Assembly: GCA_020747015.1 (NCBI GenBank)
Contig: JAGTJM010000012.1
Coordinates: forward strand, 124,001-188,000
Source of the DNA: Pyrenochaeta sp. MPI-SDFR-AT-0127
Lineage: Eukaryota; Ascomycota; Dothideomycetes; Pleosporales; Cucurbitariaceae
Reading direction: 5' to 3'
Length of the DNA: 64,000 bases
This document shows, one piece after another, positions 55,040-64,000 of this stretch. The number at the start of each line of letters is the position of its first letter. Positions within the stretch are counted from its first letter, which is position 1. A program made the translations under genes and the position numbers. Under the pieces are notes generated by a model. The model was not told where the DNA came from and searched no databases. It was given only the letters and a program-made list of their open reading frames with translations.

Positions 55040-57247
55040 CTAGCTGTACATTCGGCCTCTAACAATTAATCCTTCCTCAAACCCTGCATCGTTATCAACA
55101 CTCTTCAGGGCAACATACCCAACCTCATCATCCGGCTTCACATCCGCCACTTGCACCTTCAGTTTTCTCAAGAATCGCACTCTTTCTGTACCACGAAGCG
55201 CAGACCCTCCATTTGGAACGCTGACGAATGGATTCTCCCTCGTCAAGGAAGCTGCATAACTGAAGAGACCTGGGGCAGTTGTTACAACCGAGACAAACAG
55301 GTGAAGGTCTCCAAGAAGCAAAAGAATAGTCGTAGTAAACAAAAGCGTACCAATCCATGGTATGTTGGCGCTGTAGACGGGGGTTTGTATGATCTTTTCC
55401 GCTTCAGTTGCGTTCATCTGATCAAATCGTTCTGAAGAGGGTTGATCGATTGGAATCTCAGGAACCGCAAATGGTTTGCCTCTTGTTATCAACCCTCCCC
55501 AGGAAGCAGCCTGCCAGTACGTATTGAGGAGTATGGTAAGTCGCTGCGAAATAAGTTCTGTAGGCACAGTGTCCCAGTCACGATTTTCCCGTGGTGAATC
55601 GTTGCCATAGGAGCCCGAACCCGCGAATATAAAATCGTCAAATGGATCGGAGAAGTTTAGTCTTTGTCCCATTGGGGTGTAAGGGCTTGCGTATGGAGAT
55701 GTTAATGTAGGAAGGAATGATATAAACACGTTGAGAGTCATGGTGGTTCTCTGCAAACAAGCTAGGCTGTTATCAATGTCGACATTACAGTTGTGGGCCT
55801 TCCTGAAGCCATGTCTATTTGGTATTCGACGTATTTGTTCAACCTCGCAGGAATCAGACTGGCAGCCGATATCAGCTTCGACAGTGATGATCTCAGGCTT
55901 GCACTCATACACATGGAACATCCCCGTGTTAAATGAGCCTGTCCCGTATAAGAATCGGAACGTATTTTGTGTCTCGTTTTTTGCTATTCGAAGTGTTGTT
56001 CGACTGGCTGTTTGAAGAGTTGGTGATGTTATAGCCGTACTTCAAGAAGTACGAACTTTCAAACCGTATGTCATGCCCTTGCAAGAACAGAGTGCTATTC
56101 AATAGCGTACTATAAGCAGAATTAGTCTCCTGGGATGTGGTAGAGTTTTTGCTCGGGAATTTGCTGTAGATATACGTGGATGGCTGCCTTAAGTGATCCA
56201 GAACGGCGATTGGCTTATCTCGAACACTCAACGTGCAATCTACAGCCAAGTAATTGTATTTAACCCGAAACTCTGAGTGTTTGCCGGGCTCTAATCCCTG
56301 GGCATTGACCCCAGTCCATGAGGAATAGTCAAGTTTTGTATCGTTATTCACCGGAACCCAATGTTGATTCTCATCCGTACTTGATACTTTTGCCGATTCA
56401 ACAGCCCGAAGCCTTGGTACCTTGTGATGGTTCCATAGATCTACGGTACCGTTTTTGATGGTCCCCGATGCAGCTAGGCTTGCAGTCAGAATGGTGGGCA
56501 CGACCGAATACCATGATGAGGCATGCTGTAGGACGAAGGGCGCTTCTGGTGCGGCATAGTAGACTGTACTGGGCGACAAAGCCGTGGAATTTGTTTCGCG
56601 CAGTAAACGCAAGGTGCTTTGGCCCCCAAGAGGTGATAGAGCTCATATAGATAGTAGTAACACAGACAACATATTGGCAGAGCGAAGGGTGATAGCTGTC
56701 CCAATAGCACCTATAAAGCTTTGACTACCTATAAGCTTTTCGAGCACCTTGAAGAGACAACTAATACTAGCCAAGTTTTCTACAGACGTGTTCTGAAGCA
56801 ACATACCTCAATTGTGGTCCCACACTCGACCCGCCAAACTGCGATTCCTCTCAGGGACCTTCCTCCGAGCGCAGCGAAAAGTAACGGATATATTGTCGGT
56901 CCAAGCATCATCGCACTTTGGACCATTTTGCCATATTCCGAGATTGGCTTTTGATCAAGTCGATAAGCAGCAATCGCAAGGACTAGCTTAGATAAGCTTA
57001 CATTCAGGCAGTATAGATTAGTGAGCTAACCTAGGAATGAGATTGGTAGTGCAACTAAGACACAGTCTCCAATGAATGTAAGGGTAGAAAACCCTTGCAG
57101 CACTTGGGGCTTTGCAGGCCAACCGGTAGCCACTGGTTTGTCATCCAAGTTTCCTCTCTTGTTATTGTCTTCCTGCTCTTGTGCAAGAGCACTATATGTA
57201 ACTTTTCCGGTATTACTCAGCCTCTTTGAAGGTGGTGCGAAAGACAT
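55040..57247 (-). pseudogene. Large fungal membrane protein with one in-frame TGA (probable recent pseudogene)
   Basis: Exons 57247-57031, 56982-56807, 56747-56057 and 56007-55040 would encode 683 residues with four hydrophobic segments: FIGDCVLVALPISFL, VLAIAAYRL, the stretch near residue 150, and IGTLLFTTTILLLLG near the C-terminus. Between them lies a large, Asn-rich, probably glycosylated external region. Similar proteins are frequent in Dothideomycetes and have no known role. The frame is open throughout except for TGA at 56645-56643. It lies between LLLSI and ALSPLGGQS, where the family has Trp (WALSPLGGQ), so TGG has become TGA. No splice alternative rescues this without deleting the conserved block. 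Translation of the C-terminal part from MRLLRE is conceivable. ATG 57319 is an alternative start. Confidence 0.7.
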
Positions 57248-58039
57248 GATACGAAACGGGAGAATGACAATGAATGTCTTTGGAGTGATTGAACTTCGAG
57301 AGAAAGGCTGAGGTTGCATGTCTGTCAGCTAGCAAAATCCCCACTGTTAGCTGCATAAAGGACGCATGGTTTGGGGGCGAAATGCAGCTGCACTGGCGTT
57401 GATTGGCGGCGGCTGTCTTCGCGTCAAACAGCCGTGGGCGCTTAGAGGAGACGGAGGTTTATGGCAGCCGTACGGAATAGAATCATATATGGGAGCTGAG
57501 CTCTCCATCTTGAAAGCTAGATGATGATAAGGTTTTCACTGAACTTTTGGCTGCATCGTGCAGTCAGCTATTGCTGACTTAAAATTCACTCTTCTTTGGC
57601 AAAACATCAGTGGGAAGAAGGGCTACATAGCACATGCCCAATGACGCATTCGGAACTCCATTTCATCTCGCTTATGTCGTTGTGGTCCCTATCAAGATAT
57701 GTGCTCCTTGGCATACGGGACTTCGTGCAACATAGTCGGCATAGTTCTATGGGAGCACGAGAATCCAGTCTTCGTGGTACATAAAGTGGGTTAAGGGGGT
57801 AGAACATTCGAAGTTCCTGTAATAGGCGCAGCAATTGGCATTGGTCATGGTATCAATATCATTGGTCATCGCTTTCCTCTATCCTCACTTTTGATCGATC
57901 TGGAGCTACTGATAAACATTTGTAATAGTGAACCTTCCACAAGTGGGAGGGAGCCTATCTCTTAAGCTAAAACCTTACGCGGTCATCTTCTCAACAGCGA
58001 CGGTATTAGCAGTATTGTCTGGCAATCCTTGGCGTCATT
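57248..58039. other. Intergenic, no gene seen
   Basis: Between two decayed genes. No supported feature. Confidence 0.5.
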
Positions 58040-60087
58040 CTAGATAACTTCTATCACTCTCTCTTCTAGATCGAGATACTCGTCATGTTCCAGAACCTCA
58101 CTGTAAGCCAGAGCAAAACGCTCATATTGTTCCTTCTCCTGGTTCACACATCTGAACGCCAAGTACACACTCATCGAGTTTTTGCTTTGTCTCGCAACCT
58201 TCATAACAAGAACGTTCTCAAAGCCTGGTATAGGTTGATTGCCAGATGCACCGGCTTTGCTGGATACTTGTCGTTCTTCTGACTTCTGAGCTGACTGTAC
58301 TGACGAATCTGACGGGTGCTGCTTAGCATATTGAAGGACATCGTAATCCATACCACAGGACAAGAGATGTTTGGTCCTAAAGCTAGCTGAAATCTCTTGT
58401 ATTGCTGGTTCCGTGGAGACGTAAAGCAGGAGAGGGCTGCTCGAGCACAGCGGCCTTTGAGGTGCAATCAAGCACCAACAAGCTCGCCAAAGCTGTCCTT
58501 TGCAACAGGAGTCGTACAAACCGAGACAACTGAAGCAAGTTCGATATAAGAATCGCCTGAAATTGTCATCCAAAAGACTCCTCCTCCTCCTACCGAAGCC
58601 CATGACCAGCTTGGTGCTCTGAATATCTTTGGTCGAGCAGTTCGCTCATTTGCTATCCATAGCATATATTGTAAGAAAGTCTCTTCCCATAGACCTGCGT
58701 AGTATTTGATTTTCGTGTGTCCGAAGATGCGTTTAGCTATTCCCTGTAGTGCGGGAAATATGTCTTTCTGATAAGTGAGTTGTCTCTTAGAGTATTGCTG
58801 AACAATTTCCTGCCAAAGATGTTGTTGAGAAGATGGGCCATGGCTCCTAGGTCTTAGGTCGTCTTGAATAACAATTGGCTTCTTGATTGAAGACTTGATC
58901 AAAAATTCCGACAACCTCGAGCATTCGCAAGCTGATTTTTCCAAGCATTCCCAGATCAACTCAGTAGGTGCAAAGTGCACAATTCGGGGAGACAGCAACC
59001 GTTCTTGGAAAACCCAGCCTCGGTGCATGAGAGGCAAAGTACCCTCACCATCTGTACCAAGGTCCGCGTGTTGGAAAATCTCGCGGACATGAATGTCGTA
59101 CTTGAAATTTCCATCGCTCCAATTTAGTTTTCGAGAGTAATGTGCTTTGGATCTATTGAAGCAACCTTCATCTGCCGAAGCCGCTTTCGAGGCAGCTATT
59201 GTGAGATATGCACGGGAGTAAATGTGATGCATCTTGCCGCCTTCTCGTCTCCAATCTTCAATGTCATCTTGACGAATACGTAATGAGTCAATCCATACGT
59301 GCCGTAACCCCAGACGATAAGTGACTGATATTGCATCCTGGAATGTTTGGGGTAGATCTGCCCAGGGTATACCGTTGCAGAACCCAATAATCATTTTCTT
59401 CGTAGTTTGTATGAAATGTTGAGAACCCCAACAGTGACTCAAACACATATACTTTATGTCTCTAGATGTTTGCTCGATCAATCTTACGTCGTATTCATCC
59501 TTGTGTGGTAGATTTCGATCAAGCGCGCCGGCAACGCTGTATCATCTGGCTCGTAAGCCTGCGTACAACCGCTATGATGTTGCAAGCATTCTTGAACCCA
59601 AGTTGCAATTCGTGAGATGGCCTCGTCTGATCCCGTGTCTCCACATGTCGGTAGACCTCTATTTATCACCTTATATGGGCAACCTGGCCAGGTTAGACAG
59701 ATTACGCAACGGTTTTCTCAGGTAATATTAAGCCTCACCACCTCAAGTACATATTTCCAGAGTTACAATGATCTTCGAGGAAGCTGATTTGTCCCAGTTC
59801 TCGGAATCGCGCGAAACAAGAAGGCACTTTGTCCGTCCAATGTCGCCATATGGGAGACTCGGCCATAGCTCAACGATCCAGCTCTGATCGGATGTACGTT
59901 CAGTACAAGATAGATATGGCTGAACAGCAAATATTAGGATTTGGCAAGCGCGGCAGCCATTGTTTGCAGCCTTGCTGATATCTGTGACTTTCTGTTTCAA
60001 GGGATTTGGCCGGCCACGACCAAAGTCCAGATCGCAACAGACACCACAACTTGAAGGTTTTTCAGCATTCTGGGGCCCTCCAGACAT
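58040..60087 (-). pseudogene. Decayed HET-domain gene
   Basis: The layout of a HET gene is complete. It starts with the N-terminal Cys region CGVCCDLDFGRG and CRACQIL (exon 60087-59751). A 67-nt intron ends at 59684, and a second exon has WVQECLQHHSGC, MCLSHCWGSQ, LPQTFQDAISV and VWIDSLRIRQDD. RGWVFQERLLSPRIVHF and FRAPSWSWASV follow, and the C-terminus is LEERVIEVI. Three lesions break it. About one base is lost near 59516, where LPARLI must shift to RNLPHKDEYD. TGA stands at 58470-58468 after GELVGA. Another frame change is needed in 58340-58440 to reach the conserved C-terminal 60 residues. In addition, SLCIIQ has become SLRIRQ. Unlike the two other HET genes in the window, it looks non-functional. 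Confidence 0.8.
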
Positions 60088-61053
60088 TTTCTCTTGCTTT
60101 TAGAAAGTCTACTCTTATTGAAAATCAATACTATTAGTAACGATTGAGAGCTGATCTTAATGTACCGCAACGGTGGGGTTCATGTCAGCCATGCATCACG
60201 TGTTCGGTAGTTTTGGCAAGTTTCTCTGCCCTATTCCGTACCGTTAGACCAAGGAAACGATGAAAACTTGTAATTGACAAGTATTGACAGTAACTTAAGG
60301 TTATATCTATTCGTGAGATAGCTGAGTACTAGATGTCATGGTTTCTATGGAGCTGGTAAGGTCCAAGTCGCATTGACGTTTCCAATAGTACTTGTGATCG
60401 CGTCTGGGAGAAAGTGAAAGAAAAGCAATTCTAGTTATCCTGTTCGCATTTTACTATTATGATCTCATATGTCTAATTATTCTTCAATGTGCACGTGCTG
60501 TTCCCAAATAGCATTTCACTTCAAGATCTTGTCTAGCCTTTGTAAACCAACGGCTATCCTGAGGTACAATGCACCACGCAAAAAATAATGCTGAGTAGTA
60601 TAATTCAGAATTGAAACTTGTTCCGCAGCACATGAGAGGCATGCGAAGATCGCGGACAACGGTCGGGGAAGGAGCAAAGGAATACAAGAAAGTAAGCAAT
60701 TCCAGTATGGCGGAATACCTACCTTGCAACAGACGGTATTACATTAAGGTTTAGGACATGACTATTTCATGACGATATATTTGCATGGTATCCAGAGATG
60801 AATTTGAGTGCCTGTACTCCAAGACCAATCCTTTCCTCCACCTGGTGTCGAGCACGAGTATCCAGAACCCTTGCTCCGACAATCGCTATGCAGAACGCAG
60901 AAATGACAAAAAAAAACCCCTCAAGTGCTGCACAATCCAAAGATCAAGAGCCTGCTATCCAATTTCGCCTCACCAAGAACATGTCGGCGTGCCACCACTG
61001 CGCTACACTAACGCCGGTGTAAGAAGCCTTCTATGCCGAGGGCTCGATGAATT
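60088..61053. other. Intergenic, no gene seen
   Basis: An AT-rich spacer upstream of the decayed HET gene and downstream of alpha-actinin. No supported feature. Confidence 0.5.
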
Positions 61054-63213
61054 CTATCCACCATTCACCTGAACGTCGCCGTTGCCTTTGCCGCCCATAT
61101 ACCGCTCCATGTAGGTGATGTAGTCGAACTTGGCTATGTTACGGTCTTCTTGCATATCGGGACCCTTATGCTCCGGCATAGTGGCGATCAGATCTTCAAT
61201 GACCTCGTCGGGGACGAGAGAGTGTCGGAGATCAAGCTCAGTGACATAGGGCTGGCGTTTGTTAGCATGCATACATATCATCAAAGGGTCGAGATGAGAT
61301 GATATACTGACCTTGCCGTCAGCAACCTCCTTGAACGACTCAAAGACTTGTTCAGCTGTGTTCTGATCTTCCGTCTCATCTACCATGAAGCGAATGAATT
61401 GCTCAAACGTGACGTAGTCACGACCACCACTCGTCTCACGGAAGCGCTGGTGCATCTCTTCTTCATCATAGACCAGACCCAGACTAGCCAAGGCCGCAGA
61501 AAACTCTAGTTCTGCCAGTGAGTTTGATAGGTCGCGGTCGAAATGTCTGAAGACTGACTCGAACTCTTCCAGTTGTATTGGGGTGAGGTTTGTCATATTT
61601 CTAGCAACCATCTGGTTTTCCAAAAATGCGAGCTTCTTGGATACTGAACTACGAACTAGGCTCAGCTCATACTCCAGCTCGTCATATGTGTATGTGGTAA
61701 AATCGTTTTCTTCAATGTTGGCTTCCGCACATTGCTCGTCGATTGATGCAATGAGATTCAGATACTCGTCCAATGGCGCAAGCGACTTGCTAATCTCTTT
61801 CGTGTGTTCTAACTGATCATCGACATCGCCTTCGAGAGCAGATATCGACGTGGATAAGGTGTTCAGGGCTAATGCAAAATCATTAGCTTTGTCGGCGAAC
61901 GATTTCCGCAGTGCATTCTTGATGTCTCGAATTGTTTCGTTGATGACCTGGGAGCGCTGTCGTTCCGCCTTCATCAATCCTGTCCATGCCGTATCTAGTG
62001 CTTCTAGACTCAACTCTGCCGGAGGATCGTATGGTCGCAATCGATATGTGGCTAGTTTTGTCTTGATGTTACCAAGCAGTCCGACCAAATCTGACTTCTC
62101 AGCTACCCATGTCCGCTTATTCTTGCGCTTCCAAGCCGTGAACTCTGTCGACTGATTCCTAGCGTCTGTGTATGTTCCATCGAACTTGGCTTCCTCCCAC
62201 TGCGTTCTCTGCTTAGCAATCTGATTGAGGAGTTCACGCATGCGTCTCTCGAAGTCGTTTTGCATCTGCCAGGCTCCTTGCATGTTCGCGACAAACTTTT
62301 CCACTCGCCGTCCTGCGTTCTCAACACGCTCCATTTGAGAGAAGGCGTGGAACCAGTAAGCAATATAGGTCATGAGAGAGCGCTCATCGGGCTTTGCTAC
62401 ATCGCATACGTCTTCTACGTCAAGCAAATCAGGAATTCCAATTTCTTTCGACGCAATGTCGAAGGCGAGCTGCATGTTTCCGCGGTGGTCGCTCTTGTCG
62501 AGGCTGTCGTAATCGATTAGATCGGGTCGGTGAATATCGAGGAGGGCGCAGCTTTTGCAACTGTTAGCTCTGCTGCATGTTAAAAACTCTCGAGTACCCA
62601 CAATGCCAATCCATTATTCCAGCTCGTGGAGAAGTCACGGACTTCCACCTCATCATAGCACGCTGTCTTCCTCTGACACCATAGCAGGAGACCCTCCTTT
62701 GCGCTCAAACCCTCCTCGTTGATGTCGCTGATTGTAAATCGTAAAATCAGGGTCCATATCAATCCCAATATGATCTTGCTGTTGCCATCGACCACATCCT
62801 CTGCACCAATATTGGTCATTTGGATCCCTCTACTCCGAATGTAATCCAGCGATTTGTTGACATTTTCAAACTTCTGCACCCGCAGCTTCGGGCGGGAAGC
62901 ATAGCGGCCAAGGGATTCGTTACTCAGGATCTCGAGGAGGTGTATGAGCATTATCTAGGAGGTGTCAGCGTTTGTGACATGAATAGGAGGGACGTTCTCG
63001 CGGCCAGGAGGGGCACATACGCCATCGGAGAGGTCTGTAATCAGGTCTTGGATTTCAACCTCCCGGTTCTTTAGCTTGCTGTTAAGCCTGTAGCGGTGCG
63101 GTTAGCAACATACTACAGCTAACCTCCATACGTGGAGGTGGGGAGGGGGTTGCGCACCATTTGGTGAATGTTTTCTGCTGGACCTTGACCCATTGCTGCT
63201 CAAGCGGCGCCAT
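61054..63213 (-). CDS. AIN1: Alpha-actinin, actin cross-linking protein
   Basis: Exons 63213-63158, 63087-63021, 62954-62602, 62551-61312 and 61251-61054 encode 637 residues, near the size of fission-yeast Ain1. It cross-links F-actin, notably in the septal contractile ring. The N-terminus has two calponin-homology domains: CH1 with QQKTFTKWLNSKLKNR, LITDLSDG, IMLIHLLEILS and IILGLIWTLILRF; CH2 with DFSTSWNNGLAFCALLDIH, RPDLIDYDSL and YIAYWFHAFSQ. Residues about 250-490 are helical spectrin-type repeats (shorter than in animals). Residues about 500-637 are EF-hand-like: FRHFDRDLSNSLAELEF and DYVTFEQFIRFM. Introns are 50-70 nt. All junctions restore known CH-domain sequence. It is divergent from the antiporter gene. 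Confidence 0.96.
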
Positions 63214-63620
63214 ATTTTCTGCGCATCAGGACTGCCTCAAGACAAGGGCGCATGCAAGTAAGAATAAGGGTGTGGTGCTCGAATGCTTGCTGGTGTTTGC
63301 TCGGGGGGTTGTTTTCGCTGGCCAAAACAATGGATGGCGGGCGGCGGGCGCGGACTCGGCTGTTGTCGCGGGGGCCCCTGGAGCTAGACGTACGCTTGTC
63401 GCTGCTCAAGTCAAGATCTTTTGCTGGGCAAATCTTTTCTGCGACTTCACACCTTATTCCAGTCTTCGACGAGAAGGCCACAGTCGGTATTGATTCGAAA
63501 AGGGAGGTGCTGCGTTGCCCTCCGAGTCCGTGTCGGCCGTTTTCGATTGCCTGAGCACATGAAGCACGAATCAGCAGTCACTGCAAGCATATTAACTGTT
63601 GATTCGTTCTTGCCGCAAAT
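63214..63620. promoter_or_regulatory. Divergent promoter alpha-actinin / cation antiporter
   Basis: A 407-bp spacer between opposed starts; GC-rich near 63.35 kb. No specific element identified. Confidence 0.45.
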
Positions 63621-64000
63621 ATGTCGCAGGATGCCACATCTCTGCCCTACCATGAGCCGAGCATTGTCACCATCCTGGTTCAAACGTCTTTTCTGCTTTT
63701 GCTCAACGTTGTCAACGTCGCACTGGACAGGGTCCTATATTGCGGGCTTTTAGGACAGGTTTTGATCGGCATTGCTTGGGGCACTCCAGGAGCAAAATGG
63801 CTCTCTGTACATGTAGAAGAGACGATGGTGCAGTTAGGCTACCTAGGTTTGATACTGCTCGTCTTTGAAGGTAAGGCCTGTTGTCTTTCATTGTTTGTTT
63901 CAATGAGCGATGACGTCAGTCGATATTGAGAGAAAGCCACCATGGCTGGCACAGAAAAGATGCAAATAAGGACATTCAACTAAATACTCCTTAGGTGGTC
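63621..64000 (+). CDS. Cation/proton antiporter (Na+/H+ exchanger superfamily), 3' part outside window
   Basis: Exon 1 (63621-63870) encodes 83 residues. A 124-nt intron ends at 63994, and the last six bases begin exon 2, restoring VFEGG. The peptide has a short polar N-terminus (SQDATSLPYHEPSIV), a hydrophobic helix TILVQTSFLLLLNVVNVAL, then LYCGLLGQVLIGIAWGTPGAKW and QLGYLGLILLVFEGG. This is the start of the CPA-type exchanger domain, where the glycine-rich GQVLIGI turn is typical. Ion specificity cannot be judged because the catalytic helices lie beyond the window edge. A second TGACGTCA palindrome occurs in the intron (63911-63918). Confidence 0.85.

Noticed and set aside
1..64000. CRISPR arrays, phage, insertion sequences or prokaryotic operons
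   Set aside because: No direct-repeat/spacer pattern, no transposase and no ribosome-binding-site-linked gene strings. Intron-bearing fungal genes occur across the window.

Overview
This window is nuclear DNA of a filamentous ascomycete (Pezizomycotina), most likely Dothideomycetes/Pleosporales. The evidence is split genes with short introns (mostly 45-100 nt, GT..AG with CTRAC-type branch points), HET-domain heterokaryon-incompatibility genes, a CpA-to-TpA mutation pattern like repeat-induced point mutation (RIP), and core eukaryotic genes in fungal form: Sis1-type DnaJ, Cbf5, Rvs161, Cdc34, Rbx1, Spc1, Tom7, SF3b49, eL28 and alpha-actinin. I rebuilt exons by hand from splice signals and reading-frame continuity. 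Nothing bacterial, viral or CRISPR-like is present, and I recognised no tRNA or rRNA gene.

Layout. 0-15 kb is an accessory-looking stretch: a 5'-truncated HET gene, an APH-like kinase, a multi-pass membrane protein, a CDF metal transporter of the DxxxD type, a large unrecognised protein and a second, intact HET gene. 15.8-19.3 kb holds two core genes on the minus strand: a class II Hsp40 with an almost ideal heat-shock element upstream, and the pseudouridine synthase CBF5. 20-24.6 kb has three metabolic genes: TENA/THI-4, a sarcosine/fructosyl-amino-acid-oxidase-like flavoenzyme and an SDR. 25-37 kb is dense housekeeping DNA, often in divergent pairs: RVS161 / mitochondrial TrpRS, a small zinc protein, CDC34, a CorA/Mnr2-type Mg transporter, SPC1, RBX1 and a PNRC-motif (Edc-like) protein. 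38-40 kb carries a gene with three exons that each begin with an SRFF motif, then a small Cys-rich protein ending in a CaaX box.

41-60 kb alternates core genes (TOM7, SF3b49, a DUF2015-type protein, eL28) with accessory genes, and three of these are decayed: an MFS transporter with RIP-like stops and several frameshifts, a membrane protein with one in-frame TGA, and a third HET gene with frameshifts and a stop. A patatin-like phospholipase and a helical protein with a STAND-like N-terminus also lie here. 61-64 kb contains alpha-actinin and, divergently, the start of a cation/proton antiporter cut by the window edge.

How the genes fit together. CDC34 and RBX1, the E2 enzyme and the RING subunit of SCF ligases, lie about 4.7 kb apart. 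The HET genes, the patatin and the STAND-like protein belong to classes linked to fungal self/non-self recognition and regulated cell death, but any joint action here is inference. No single unprecedented multi-gene system is evident. The most distinctive signals are the SRFF-exon gene, the CaaX micro-protein, the patatin variant, the perfect heat-shock element and the graded decay of accessory genes beside intact core genes.
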